A stretch of DNA of 64,000 bases, from assembly GCA_964432155.1 (NCBI GenBank), contig CAYSMF010000002.1:143233-207232 (forward strand), in the 5' to 3' direction. The translations under genes were made by a program, and so were the position numbers. The stretch is from UBA10438 sp964432155. GTDB lineage: Bacteria > Bacteroidota > Ignavibacteria > Kapaibacteriales > Kapaibacteriaceae. The stretch's first letter is position 1; every line of letters begins with the position of its first letter. The notes under the pieces were generated by a model, which was given only the letters and a program-made list of their open reading frames with translations, did not search any database and had not been told where the DNA came from. Positions 1 to 8,322 of the stretch are shown piece by piece.

Positions 1-2
1 TG

Positions 3-245
3 ATCGACGACGGCGCTATCATGTTCTGTAGTGTCGAATCGCTCGGTACGAGCGCAAATATTCTCACGTCGCGCGATGTTCCCGTACGAGAGCAACATAT
101 CGTGTACGAACCGCAAACGTTGGTAGATTGCTCGGCAGATGCACAGCAAATTGTAGCACTTCGAAAAATGCTCGACGTGCTTGACGACAACGATGATGTG
201 CAGAACGTTTTTCACAACGCCGACCTTCCCGACGAGGACGAATAG
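3..245 (+). CDS. yebC: YebC/TACO1-family protein, 3' end only
   Basis: Only the last 80 codons lie in the window; the reading frame is open from base 3. The tail, with an acidic run followed by DDVQNVFHNADL, is the usual C-terminus of YebC/TACO1 proteins, which relieve ribosome stalling and were earlier described as transcriptional regulators. The stop codon TAG shares its last G with the GTG start of ruvC, and the yebC-ruvC order is common in bacteria, which supports the call. An ATG at base 21 is internal and not the start. Confidence 0.85.
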   Translation: MDDGAIMFCSVESLGTSANILTSRDVPVREQHIVYEPQTLVDCSADAQQIVALRKMLDVLDDNDDVQNVFHNADLPDEDE

Positions 246-808
246 TGCGCATTCTTGGCATCGATCCAGGATCAGTGGTCTGCGGATATGGCGTCATCGA
301 CGTCACGGGCAAGAAGATGACGCTCGTCGAGTACGGCGTGGTCGCCGTGAAGCGGCGCACGACATCCTTCCCCGGCCGACTGCGTGAAATCCATGAACGT
401 CTGGTTGCCGTCATTGAACGGACACAGCCGGACGTGTGCTCGATGGAAAAGGTCTTCTACGCGAAAAACGTCCTGTCGATTGTCCAGCTCGCACACGCCC
501 GCGGTGTAGCCGTCCTGGCCTGCGCACAGGCTGGGCATGACCCGATCGAGTACACCCCAATGCAGGTCAAGCGCAGCGTTACCGGACGGGGTGCCGCGAA
601 CAAGGACCAGGTGCAGCATATGGTTCGGGCAATTCTCAAGATCGACGAGACCCCCGAGTTCTTCGATGCCACCGACGCGCTGGCGGTAGCCATCTGCCAT
701 GCCGTGAATGGTGGTCCCCCGCCGGCCATGGCCCGAGGGGGCACGGTTTCCAAGCGGCAAGCGTGGAAGGACTTTGTGGAGAACCACCCGCAAAAGGTGA
801 AGTCCTAA
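245..808 (+). CDS. ruvC: Holliday junction endodeoxyribonuclease RuvC
   Basis: RuvC cuts Holliday junctions symmetrically, together with the RuvAB branch-migration motor. The 187-residue product has the RNase H-like fold signature: GIDPGS with Asp7, SMEK with Glu68, and DATDALAVAICH with Asp141 and Asp144, the four acidic metal ligands. Length is slightly above the usual 160-180. The GTG start overlaps the yebC stop by one base, so the genes are translationally coupled. ruvA is also in the window (46.0-46.6 kb), but ruvB is not seen. Confidence 0.95.
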   Translation: MRILGIDPGSVVCGYGVIDVTGKKMTLVEYGVVAVKRRTTSFPGRLREIHERLVAVIERTQPDVCSMEKVFYAKNVLSIVQLAHARGVAVLACAQAGHDPIEYTPMQVKRSVTGRGAANKDQVQHMVRAILKIDETPEFFDATDALAVAICHAVNGGPPPAMARGGTVSKRQAWKDFVENHPQKVKS

Positions 809-834
809 GGTCCATTCGTTCGGTGGAAACGGCG

Positions 835-842
835 TATTTTTG
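835..842 (+). promoter_or_regulatory. -7 box of the gapA operon promoter
   Basis: TATTTTTG matches the Bacteroidota housekeeping sigma -7 consensus TAnnTTTG and is preceded by CG, as at many other promoters here. It lies 35 bases before the gapA ATG. The -33 region shows only a weak TTCG. Confidence 0.6.
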
Positions 843-877
843 CGCTTTCTTACATCATCAATCGAACGGAAGAACTC

Positions 878-1867
878 ATGGCTCTCAACGTTGCCATTAA
901 TGGTTTTGGTCGCATCGGACGTCTCGTGTTCCGTGCAATGAAGCAACGCGGACTCGACATTAACGTTGTTGGGATTAACGACCTGACAGATGCCGCAACT
1001 CTTGCGCATCTGCTGAAGTACGACTCAGCACACGGCAAGTTCAACGGCACGGTTGAAGTCGACGGCTCAACGATCATCGTCAACGGCGATCGCATCGCGA
1101 TCTCTGCTGAGAAGGCAATCGAGAACCTCCCTTGGAGCGATCTCGACGTCGTCATCGAGTCGACAGGAGTCTTCACGTCGAAGGAAGCACTCACGAAGCA
1201 CCTCAAGCACTCGAAGAAGGTAATTCTCACGGCACCTGCAAAGGACACACTCGACGGCACAATCGTGCTTGGTGTGAACGACGACGAACTGCGTGCAGAC
1301 ATGAAGGTTGTGTCGAACGCATCATGCACAACGAACTGTCTTGCACCAATGGTCAAGGTCCTCAACGACACGTTTGGTTTGGTCAATGGCTACATGACAA
1401 CGGTGCATGCCTACACGAACGATCAGAACATTCTCGATCTTCCGCACAAGGATCTTCGTCGCGCACGCGCAGCTGCGGTGAACATCATCCCAACAACAAC
1501 TGGTGCAGCAAAGGCTGTGAGCGAAGTAATCCCTGCAATGAAGGGCAAGCTTGATGGCCTTGCGTTCCGCGTGCCAACACCGGACGGATCGGTAACAGAC
1601 TTCACAGCAGTGCTTGCCAAGCCAGCAACAAAGGACGAAATCAATGCTGCCTTCCGCGCCGCAGCAGAAGGTCCACTCAAGGGCATCCTTGAGTACTGCA
1701 CAGACCCTGTGGTATCATCAGACATCGTTGGTAACCCGCACTCGTGCATCTTCGATGCACTCAGCACAATGTCGATGGGCACAACGGTGAAGGTCGTTGG
1801 ATGGTACGACAACGAATGGGGCTACTCAAACCGTATTGTCGATCTTCTCCTGCGAGTCTCTGCGTGA
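878..1867 (+). CDS. gapA: Glyceraldehyde-3-phosphate dehydrogenase, type I
   Basis: This NAD-dependent glycolytic enzyme oxidises and phosphorylates glyceraldehyde 3-phosphate in the cytoplasm. The 329 residues hold the Rossmann motif INGFGRIGR near residue 8, Asp35 in GIND (an NAD preference marker), and the active site SNASCTTNCLAP with catalytic Cys150. Length is typical. It is the first gene of a tight operon with pgk, a rhomboid protease and ispG; its stop overlaps the pgk GTG start by four bases (GTGA). Confidence 0.97.
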   Translation: MALNVAINGFGRIGRLVFRAMKQRGLDINVVGINDLTDAATLAHLLKYDSAHGKFNGTVEVDGSTIIVNGDRIAISAEKAIENLPWSDLDVVIESTGVFTSKEALTKHLKHSKKVILTAPAKDTLDGTIVLGVNDDELRADMKVVSNASCTTNCLAPMVKVLNDTFGLVNGYMTTVHAYTNDQNILDLPHKDLRRARAAAVNIIPTTTGAAKAVSEVIPAMKGKLDGLAFRVPTPDGSVTDFTAVLAKPATKDEINAAFRAAAEGPLKGILEYCTDPVVSSDIVGNPHSCIFDALSTMSMGTTVKVVGWYDNEWGYSNRIVDLLLRVSA

Positions 1868-3057
1868 TTCAACGTATCGATGCCGTCGACGTCGCAGGCA
1901 AGCGCGTGATCACACGTGTCGACTTTAATGTTCCTCAGGACAGCACAGGTGCCATCACCGACGACACGCGCATGCGTGAGTCGCTACCTACGATCGAGAG
2001 CATCGTAGGTCGTGGTGGTATCGCCATCTTGATGTCGCACCTTGGTCGACCAAAGGGAGCCGTCGTCGAGAAATACTCGCTGCGTCCAGTTGCCGAGCAC
2101 TTGCAGACATTGCTGCCGCAGCGTCGCGTCATCATGGCCAATGATTGCGTTGGTGACGATGTCGAGCGTATCTGTGCATCGGCACAACCCGGCGACATCG
2201 TGTTGCTCGAGAACCTTCGATTTCACGCGGAGGAAGAAGCCAATGATGCTGCATTCAGTGCAAGTCTCGCTCGACTCGGCGACGTGTATTGCAACGACGC
2301 ATTTGGCACCGCACACCGCGCACATGCAAGCACGGCTGGCATCGCGCAACACATCACAACAGTGTGTGGCGGCCTCCTTCTCGATAAAGAGCTCACCTAC
2401 CTTGGTTCAGCGCTGGCAGCTCCAAAGCGTCCGCTCGTGAGTGTCATGGGTGGCTCAAAGATCTCCGGCAAGATTGACGTCATCACAGCACTCATGGATT
2501 CGTGCGATACGATTCTCATCGGTGGCGGCATGATGTTCACGTTTCTTGCTGCACAAGGGCATCCCGTTGGCTCCTCGCTCGTCGAAAGCGAGAAGCTTGA
2601 TGTGGCACGCGAGATTCTTCGCATTGCATCCGAGCGCAACGTCGATCTCGTCCTACCAACCGACACCGTGGTCGCATCAGCCTTTGCGCAGGATGCCCCC
2701 TCTCAAATCGTAGCAACAGCCTCCATCCCCGATGGATGGATGGGCCTTGATATTGGACCAGAGACAGCCGAACGCTACGCCGGAACCATCCGCAGCTCAG
2801 GAACGGTTGTATGGAACGGTCCGATGGGCGTGTTCGAGTTTCCAGCCTTCGCAGCTGGAACACATGCAATTGCCGAGGCAATGGCGCAAGCCACCACATC
2901 GGGTACAATCACCATTGTTGGCGGCGGCGACTCTGCAGCTGCGATAACGCAATTCGGTCTGGCCTCACACGTCACACACGTTTCTACTGGTGGCGGTGCG
3001 TCTCTCGAGTTTCTCGAGGGCAAGAAGCTTCCGGGCGTTGTTGCACTCGATCGATAA
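1864..3057 (+). CDS. pgk: Phosphoglycerate kinase
   Basis: Phosphoglycerate kinase makes ATP from 1,3-bisphosphoglycerate, the step after GapA. I place the start at GTG 1864, giving 397 residues and the normal N-terminus before TRVDFNVP; the frame is open further upstream but only as overlap with gapA. Visible motifs are RVDFNVP, SHLGRP, LLENLRFH, GGSKISGKI, the nucleotide-site GPMGVFEFPAFA and the late GGGDSAAA. It overlaps gapA by four bases, so translation is probably coupled. Confidence 0.96.
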   Translation: MIQRIDAVDVAGKRVITRVDFNVPQDSTGAITDDTRMRESLPTIESIVGRGGIAILMSHLGRPKGAVVEKYSLRPVAEHLQTLLPQRRVIMANDCVGDDVERICASAQPGDIVLLENLRFHAEEEANDAAFSASLARLGDVYCNDAFGTAHRAHASTAGIAQHITTVCGGLLLDKELTYLGSALAAPKRPLVSVMGGSKISGKIDVITALMDSCDTILIGGGMMFTFLAAQGHPVGSSLVESEKLDVAREILRIASERNVDLVLPTDTVVASAFAQDAPSQIVATASIPDGWMGLDIGPETAERYAGTIRSSGTVVWNGPMGVFEFPAFAAGTHAIAEAMAQATTSGTITIVGGGDSAAAITQFGLASHVTHVSTGGGASLEFLEGKKLPGVVALDR

Positions 3058-3060
3058 CTC

Positions 3061-3963
3061 ATGAACACAGCATTCCCTCCCTTTATCAAGTTTCTCCTGC
3101 TGACAAACATTGCCGTGTTTGTGGTAGAGAATCTGTTCCTCGCTGGACTCTCATATGGAGGGACGCGCCTCGATCTGCTGATGATGCAGTGGTTCGCACT
3201 GATGCCACTTGGAGATGGCTTCCTACCATGGCAGCTCGTTTCCTACCAGTTCATGCACGGCAGCATCGGACACTTGTTCTTCAATATGCTAGCGCTGTGG
3301 ATGTTTGGCATGGAGCTCGAGCATCTTTGGGGTACACGTCGCTTTGCGATGTACTACATTCTCGCCGGTATCGCAGCTGGTGCAACACACATTGGTGTGA
3401 GCGTGCTCATGGGTAACGGCGCACCAACCGTTGGTGCTTCGGGTTCGATCATGGGTGTGTTGCTTGCGTTCGGTATGACCTTCCCAACGCGACCAGTGAT
3501 GATGTTCCCGCTCTTCTTCCCGATTCCTGCGCGCATCTTCGTGTTGCTCTATGCCGGACTCGATCTGGTGATGGGGCTCATGAACACGAACGATGGCGTG
3601 GCACACTTTGCCCACCTCGGTGGCGCACTCGGTGGATGGTTGCTCATGCGCTTCGGCGCTCCACTCTTCCGACTCGCCGATGGTCAGGCAACATCGATGC
3701 CAAGGGGCTTGCGCGACGACGACGTGATCGATGTAGAGTATCGTGATGTTCCCCGGCAGAGTGTGCGATATGATTATCAGCAACAGACAGTAACACCGCC
3801 ACCTCCTGTGCGCACGGCAACTCCTACAAGGTTTGTTGTTGATGGCGAATCGATCACCCAAGAGGCTATCGATGAGATCCTTGATAAGATTTCACAGGCA
3901 GGATATCATAGTCTGACGGAACACGAAAAACGTATTCTGTTTGAAGTCAGTCGCCAAATCTGA
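3061..3963 (+). CDS. Rhomboid-family intramembrane serine protease
   Basis: The 300-residue protein has about six hydrophobic segments in its first 200 residues and the rhomboid catalytic pair: Ser127 in GASGS and His185 in HFAHLGG, plus the HGSIGHLFFNM segment near residue 66. Residues 205-300 form a soluble tail ending in a conserved-looking block (ILDKISQAGYHSL then EHEKRILFEVS), as seen in rhomboids of Bacteroidota. Substrate unknown. It sits three bases after pgk and three before ispG, so it is in the gapA operon, an unusual place for a membrane protease. Confidence 0.9.
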   Translation: MNTAFPPFIKFLLLTNIAVFVVENLFLAGLSYGGTRLDLLMMQWFALMPLGDGFLPWQLVSYQFMHGSIGHLFFNMLALWMFGMELEHLWGTRRFAMYYILAGIAAGATHIGVSVLMGNGAPTVGASGSIMGVLLAFGMTFPTRPVMMFPLFFPIPARIFVLLYAGLDLVMGLMNTNDGVAHFAHLGGALGGWLLMRFGAPLFRLADGQATSMPRGLRDDDVIDVEYRDVPRQSVRYDYQQQTVTPPPPVRTATPTRFVVDGESITQEAIDEILDKISQAGYHSLTEHEKRILFEVSRQI

Positions 3964-3966
3964 ACC

Positions 3967-4869
3967 ATGGACCTCGACGCTACGTCTCTCCCCCTCTATT
4001 GTGACTCGCTCACATCCTACCGTCGACGTCAGACCATTACGGTGACGATCGGTGATCTCACCATGGGATCATCTGCGCCGATCCGTGTGCAGTCGATGAC
4101 AACGACGAACACCATGGACACCGAGGGGACAATCGAACAGTCGATTCGTATGATCGATGCCGGTTGCGAACTTGTGCGAATCACCGCACCGAGCATGCGC
4201 GAGGCGAAGAACCTCGAGCACATTCGTGCGGGTCTCCGTGCACGTGGGTATACCACTCCCCTGGTTGCCGACATTCACTACACGCCGAACGCGGCAGAGA
4301 TTGCTGCACGTGTCGTTGAAAAGGTGCGTATCAATCCAGGCAATTACGTCGACAAGAAGCAGTTCGCTGTGCTTGAGTATTCTGATGCTGAGTATGCGCA
4401 GGAGCTCGAGCGAATTCGCGACCGGTTTGTGCCGCTTGTGAAGATCTGCAAGGAGCATGGAACGGCGATGCGCATTGGCACAAACCATGGATCACTCTCA
4501 GACCGCATCATGAGTCGCTATGGCGACAATCCGCACGGCATGGTTGAGTCGGCGCTGGAGTTCTTGCGAATAGCCGACGATGAAGGGTACGACAACATCG
4601 TGCTCTCGATGAAGTCCAGTAATCCCTTGATCATGGTCCAAGCGTACCGTCTGCTCGTCGCTCGGTTGAAGCAAGAGAACATGAAGCCATATCCCCTACA
4701 CCTCGGTGTCACGGAGGCAGGCGACGGTGAGGATGGTCGTGTCAAGAGCGCCGTTGGTATCGGCACACTGCTCGAGGACGGCCTTGGAGACACGATTCGC
4801 GTGTCGCTCACGGAAGAACCAGAGGCAGAGATTCCAGTTGCACAGGCACTTGCGCGGAGGTATTCATGA
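3967..4869 (+). CDS. ispG: IspG N-terminal half (TIM-barrel domain A), split gene
   Basis: IspG (4-hydroxy-3-methylbut-2-enyl diphosphate synthase) reduces MEcPP to HMBPP in the MEP isoprenoid pathway. This 300-residue product is only the substrate-binding TIM barrel: PIRVQSMTTTNTMDTEGT, RITAPSMREA, ADIHYTPNAA, KVRINPGNYVDKK and the barrel end GLGDTIRVSLTEEPEAEIPVA (given in pieces). It then stops at TGA 4867-4869. The iron-sulfur part is encoded by the overlapping next gene. In relatives the long-type enzyme is one polypeptide of over 600 residues. Confidence 0.93.
   Translation: MDLDATSLPLYCDSLTSYRRRQTITVTIGDLTMGSSAPIRVQSMTTTNTMDTEGTIEQSIRMIDAGCELVRITAPSMREAKNLEHIRAGLRARGYTTPLVADIHYTPNAAEIAARVVEKVRINPGNYVDKKQFAVLEYSDAEYAQELERIRDRFVPLVKICKEHGTAMRIGTNHGSLSDRIMSRYGDNPHGMVESALEFLRIADDEGYDNIVLSMKSSNPLIMVQAYRLLVARLKQENMKPYPLHLGVTEAGDGEDGRVKSAVGIGTLLEDGLGDTIRVSLTEEPEAEIPVAQALARRYS
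4856..4860 (+). promoter_or_regulatory. Internal Shine-Dalgarno sequence for the second half of ispG
   Basis: GGAGG stands five bases before ATG 4866, inside the last codons of the first half. It is a strong ribosome binding site with ideal spacing, and it argues that the second half is translated as its own protein rather than being the remnant of a frameshift. Confidence 0.75.
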
Positions 4870-5891
4870 GATCTCCATTCGCCTATCACCGGCGTACGTC
4901 GCGCAATGTTGCTACGATCGGTCATGACCATGTACCTCGCGTTGTCGCCCATCTTGCAGATGCGTCGATTACGCGTATGGAAGATCTCGCAGCCATTGGA
5001 CACGTGTACGATGCAGCCACGGATAAGTGGGCAATGCGCGATCAAGCTGCAGAGTTTCTCTATATGGGCAGAGCCCCCTTGCCATTCATGGCACCTACTG
5101 GCACGCGCCAGTTTCTCGACGCCGATGTCTGGTCTGCACACGACGACAAGCTCTACTGCGTGCCTGTATTCTCGCTCGACGCCTATCTGCAGACATCATC
5201 ACGTCATTCCGTGATGAACGTTGTGCAGTGTACAATCGATGAGCTTACGGATACTGCGGTTTCGCACCTGAGTGCGGACACATCCGTGGTGCTGCTTCTG
5301 TCGAGCACCGCTCCGTCGTATTACACCAGCATGCGGGCAGCGATTGATCGCATCACCGAGGCTGGTCTGACTGCGCCAATTCTCCTTGAGCGTGACGTTC
5401 GCTCAACGTCACTTGACACCTGTGTGCTCTATGCATCAACAGATCTTGGCGGTTTACTTGTGGACGGACTCGGCGATGGAACGATGCTGCGCGTGGGAAC
5501 GCCGGAGCACGTAGATCTTCAGCAGTCAATTCGTCTGAGCTTTACGATCCTTCAGGCAACGCGGACGCGCATGACAAAGACGGAGTACATCAGCTGTCCG
5601 TCATGTGGCCGCACATTGTTTGACCTGCAAGAGACTACAGCACGAATCCGCTCGCATACCGATCACCTCAAGGGTGTGAAGATAGGTATCATGGGTTGTA
5701 TCGTCAATGGTCCCGGCGAAATGGCCGACGCTGACTACGGCTACGTAGGATCGGGTCCGGATCGCATTACACTCTATCGCGGACAAGACATCGTTCAGCG
5801 GAATATTCCGTCGGATGGTGCGGTTGAAGCACTCATCGAGATCATTAAATCTGATGACCGCTGGGTTGAACCGGCATCTTCTGCTTCGTAA
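4866..5891 (+). CDS. ispG: IspG C-terminal half (A* insert plus 4Fe-4S domain), split gene
   Basis: The 341 residues begin with the A* insertion domain of long-type IspG (VPRVVAHLADAS, GHVYDAATDKWAM, LGGLLVDGLGDG) and end in the [4Fe-4S] domain with EYISCPSCGRTLFDLQ and GIMGCIVNGPGEMADADYG. The three cluster cysteines and the catalytic Glu of NGPGE are present. ATG 4866 overlaps the previous stop (ATGA) and follows a GGAGG ribosome site. The break falls in the linker between the barrel and A*, so both halves look like intact folding units that must assemble into one active site. Confidence 0.93.
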   Translation: MRSPFAYHRRTSRNVATIGHDHVPRVVAHLADASITRMEDLAAIGHVYDAATDKWAMRDQAAEFLYMGRAPLPFMAPTGTRQFLDADVWSAHDDKLYCVPVFSLDAYLQTSSRHSVMNVVQCTIDELTDTAVSHLSADTSVVLLLSSTAPSYYTSMRAAIDRITEAGLTAPILLERDVRSTSLDTCVLYASTDLGGLLVDGLGDGTMLRVGTPEHVDLQQSIRLSFTILQATRTRMTKTEYISCPSCGRTLFDLQETTARIRSHTDHLKGVKIGIMGCIVNGPGEMADADYGYVGSGPDRITLYRGQDIVQRNIPSDGAVEALIEIIKSDDRWVEPASSAS

Positions 5892-5945
5892 CAACCAGGA
5901 TTCCCTGGGACCACCAATGCGCCTCACGTAACGAGTTGTAACGAA

Positions 5946-5978
5946 AACGGGCCCCGCACATATCGTGTGGGGCCCGTT
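5946..5978. terminator. Bidirectional terminator between ispG and rplY
   Basis: AACGGGCCCC then GCAC pairs with GTGT then GGGGCCCGTT around the loop ATATC, about 14 base pairs with one G-T pair. Read on the minus strand the hairpin is followed by TTTTCGTT. The two converging genes end on either side. Confidence 0.8.
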
Positions 5979-6003
5979 CTGTATACTCGATGGTATCGAG
6001 CTA

Positions 6004-6591
6004 TTACTTCTTCTTACTTGGTGTTTCTTCCGTTGCAGCTGCTGCTCCACCCTTCGGGTTGTGGCAAGCTACGACAACAGCGTCTGGACGGTCTGTGAAT
6101 TCAACACCCGGGACATTGAGGTCGCGAATATGAATCGACTGGCCGCGGCCAAGGTTCGTCACATCAACATCGATATGCTCAGGCATCGTCGTTGGGTCGA
6201 CCTTGACGTGTGCCTTGTGAATGATGTGCTCAAGTGTACCGCCTTCACGTACGCCGACGGCAAGGCCAACTACGTGGAGTGGGATCTCAAGGGCAATCTT
6301 GTCACCAGCAACGATACCCAACATGTCAATGTGGAGAATCTTGTCTGTTACCGGATCAAACGTTACTTCCTTGAGGATACAATGGAGAGCCTTGCCACCT
6401 ACTTCGAGGCTGACTGTCTTTGCTTCTGCAGTGTAAACCACTGGACGCAGTGACAATGTCTGCACAGAGAAGTGCACGGGATCTTGTCCCTTCGCGTAGT
6501 ACACGCCCGGTGTACGTCCGTCGCGGCGAAGTGCCTTCGCTGCTGTTTGTCCCGGAACACGTGGTTCGGCGGCGAGAATGATCTGGCTCAT
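6004..6591 (-). CDS. rplY: 50S ribosomal protein L25 (general stress protein CTC type)
   Basis: L25 binds 5S rRNA in the large subunit; the longer CTC form carries an extra C-terminal domain. The 195-residue protein starts MSQIILAAEPRVPG with RRDGRTPGVYY near residue 22, typical of L25, and ends in an Ala/Glu/Lys tail. I use ATG 6591; the frame is open upstream but that part overlaps prs. It follows prs by 34 bases, a common pairing (prs-ctc). Confidence 0.93.
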   Translation of the reverse strand: MSQIILAAEPRVPGQTAAKALRRDGRTPGVYYAKGQDPVHFSVQTLSLRPVVYTAEAKTVSLEVGGKALHCILKEVTFDPVTDKILHIDMLGIVAGDKIALEIPLHVVGLAVGVREGGTLEHIIHKAHVKVDPTTMPEHIDVDVTNLGRGQSIHIRDLNVPGVEFTDRPDAVVVACHNPKGGAAAATEETPSKKK

Positions 6592-6625
6592 GTTATGACC
6601 TTGAGAGAATGTTTCGTGAACAGGA

Positions 6626-7573
6626 TCAGCCAATTGCCTTGTCGAACAAGGAACTGATCGACTGATTTTCGTGTGTACGAATGATCGCCTCGGCGAACAA
6701 CTCGGCCACACTGAAGACTTCGATCTTTGGATGATCCCCCTTGAGAGGGATCGTATCGCTTACGTACAGAACCGAGATAGCATCGCTTTGTGCAATCCGC
6801 TCCATCGCCGTTCCTGAAAATACAGGGTGTGTACACACACCAACAATGCGCTCGGCTCCCTGCTTCTTCAGGGCCTCCGCACACTGCACGAATGTGCTAC
6901 CTGTATCGATGAGATCGTCGATGATGATGACGTTCTTGCCATCAACATCACCAATGATGTTCATCACCTCAGCAACGTTGTGTTTCGGACGACGCTTATC
7001 AACCACAACCAGGTCTGCATCTCCTACGAGCTTTGCATAGGAGCGCGCTGTTTTCACACCGCCAACATCTGGCGCGGCAACAGCAAGGTTTGCGAGTTGC
7101 AATCGCTTCAGCATTGGCACCGTCACCGAAGAGGCGTACAAGTGATCCAGCGGAATATCAAAAAAGCCCTGTAGCTGCGGTGTGTGGAGGTCCATCGTGA
7201 TGACACGATTAGCACCAGCTTCCACCAACAAGTTCGCTACGAGCTTTGCTGTAATTGCAACACGTGGCTGATCTTTCCGATCCTGACGTGCATATCCAAA
7301 GTACGGGATCACTGCCGTGATGCGACGAGCCGAAGCTCGCTTTGCCGCATCGATCAACATCAGGAGTTCAAGGATGTTGTCAGAAGGAGAACATGTCGAT
7401 TGGACAATGTACAAGTCCACGCCGCGTACGTTCTCTTCGTACTTCACCCAGATTTCGCCGTCGCTGAAATTGCGGATCGCAACCTTGGCGAGTTCGCGTC
7501 CCATCGCTGCGGCGATGCGTTCTGCGATCTCAGGGTTTGATCTGCCGGCGACGATCTTAATCTCTGAATCCAC
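6626..7573 (-). CDS. prs: Ribose-phosphate pyrophosphokinase (PRPP synthase)
   Basis: Prs makes PRPP from ribose 5-phosphate and ATP for nucleotide, His/Trp and NAD synthesis; PRPP is also the expected donor for the UbiA-type transferase at 27.5 kb and substrate of Hpt at 22.1 kb. The 315 residues include FSDGEIWVKYEENVRG, PYFGYARQDRK, the DLHTPQLQGFFDIPLDH loop and the PRPP-binding VIIIDDLIDTGSTF. The start is GTG 7573. It lies just downstream of tRNA-Gln on the same strand and may read through from it. Confidence 0.97.
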   Translation of the reverse strand: MDSEIKIVAGRSNPEIAERIAAAMGRELAKVAIRNFSDGEIWVKYEENVRGVDLYIVQSTCSPSDNILELLMLIDAAKRASARRITAVIPYFGYARQDRKDQPRVAITAKLVANLLVEAGANRVITMDLHTPQLQGFFDIPLDHLYASSVTVPMLKRLQLANLAVAAPDVGGVKTARSYAKLVGDADLVVVDKRRPKHNVAEVMNIIGDVDGKNVIIIDDLIDTGSTFVQCAEALKKQGAERIVGVCTHPVFSGTAMERIAQSDAISVLYVSDTIPLKGDHPKIEVFSVAELFAEAIIRTHENQSISSLFDKAIG

Positions 7574-7596
7574 GGTGTTTCCGGCTAGTAATCAGT

Positions 7597-7671
<75 letters not shown>

Positions 7672-7684
7672 GTTTGTCGAGCCG

Positions 7685-7692
7685 CAAATATA
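7685..7692 (-). promoter_or_regulatory. tRNA-Gln promoter -7 box
   Basis: TATATTTG on the minus strand, with a TTG 21 bases upstream (7714-7716), fits the TTG-N20-TAnnTTTG layout. The predicted start is a few bases before the tRNA 5' end at 7671. Confidence 0.7.
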
Positions 7693-7734
7693 CGGCTCAG
7701 AACAATACTTCTGCAAGATGAAGGCTACATGGAT

Positions 7735-7756
7735 GAGCCCCGTAATCGCGGGGCTC
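7735..7756 (-). terminator. Hairpin after the ribosomal protein operon
   Basis: GAGCCCCG pairs with CGGGGCTC around a six-base loop, just downstream of rpsR. There is no clear T run, so termination strength is uncertain. Confidence 0.55.
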
Positions 7757-7786
7757 TGTAGTCGTCAACGTTTTCGTGCTACGTGA

Positions 7787-8062
7787 TTAACGCGTGTCTT
7801 GCGCAACGAACGGAAGCAATGCAAGGTGACGTGCATACTTGATCGCGCTGCAAAGGCGACGCTGCTGAAGTGCTGTGACTCCAGTGATGCGACGTGGAAG
7901 GATCTTGCCTTGATCATTCGTGAAACGACCCAGAAACTTCGGATCGAGATAATCGATCAGACGAGACTTCTTGAGTGGGTTGGTGCGCTTCTTCGGCTGA
8001 TTCCGCTTTTGACGGAACGGCGAATTGATCGTGTTTGGGTTTGGTGCTGATGGCATTGCCAC
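7787..8062 (-). CDS. rpsR: 30S ribosomal protein S18
   Basis: S18 pairs with S6 on the small-subunit platform. The 91-residue protein has the family core DYLDPKFLGRFTNDQGKILPRRITGV followed by QQRRLCSAIKYARHLALLPF (quoted in two parts of one core). An AGGAG lies eight bases before GTG 8062, so I prefer that start over ATG 8056 two codons later. It ends the three-gene operon with rpmE and the 57-aa protein; rpsF is not adjacent as it is in many bacteria. Confidence 0.94.
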   Translation of the reverse strand: MAMPSAPNPNTINSPFRQKRNQPKKRTNPLKKSRLIDYLDPKFLGRFTNDQGKILPRRITGVTALQQRRLCSAIKYARHLALLPFVAQDTR

Positions 8063-8077
8063 GATGCGTTCTCCTGT

Positions 8078-8317
8078 TTACTTTCCTTGTGCCTTAGCGT
8101 CGCGCACAGCTTGTGTCTTTTCGAGACGCTTCTTGAAGCGATCGACGCGACCTGCTGTATCGATAAGCATCTGCTTACCCGTGTAGAACGGGTGCGACTT
8201 TGAATCAATTTCAAGTACCATACGCTCGCCCTTATAGCACGTGCGTGTCTTGAATGTTGAGCCATCGGTCATCACGATGTCGATGGTCTTGTATGCTGGG
8301 TGAATTCCCTTCTTCAT
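8078..8317 (-). CDS. rpmE: 50S ribosomal protein L31
   Basis: L31 sits at the subunit interface bridge. The 79-residue product begins MKKGIHPAYKTIDIVMTDGS and has HPFYTGKQMLIDTAGRVDRF near the middle, matching the L31 family. It lacks the CxxC zinc motif of the zinc-binding type, keeping only one Cys, so it is the zinc-independent kind. Fifteen bases separate it from rpsR and five from the upstream 57-aa gene. Confidence 0.92.
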   Translation of the reverse strand: MKKGIHPAYKTIDIVMTDGSTFKTRTCYKGERMVLEIDSKSHPFYTGKQMLIDTAGRVDRFKKRLEKTQAVRDAKAQGK

Positions 8318-8322
8318 CCTGA

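Noticed and set aside
272..1009. A 245-codon minus-strand frame opposite ruvC and the start of gapA
   Set aside because: It covers two well-supported genes and a promoter and shows no family motif.
4860..4870. Programmed frameshift to join the two ispG halves
   Set aside because: No slippery heptamer at the junction, while an ATG with GGAGG and ATGA overlap is present; separate translation is the simpler reading.
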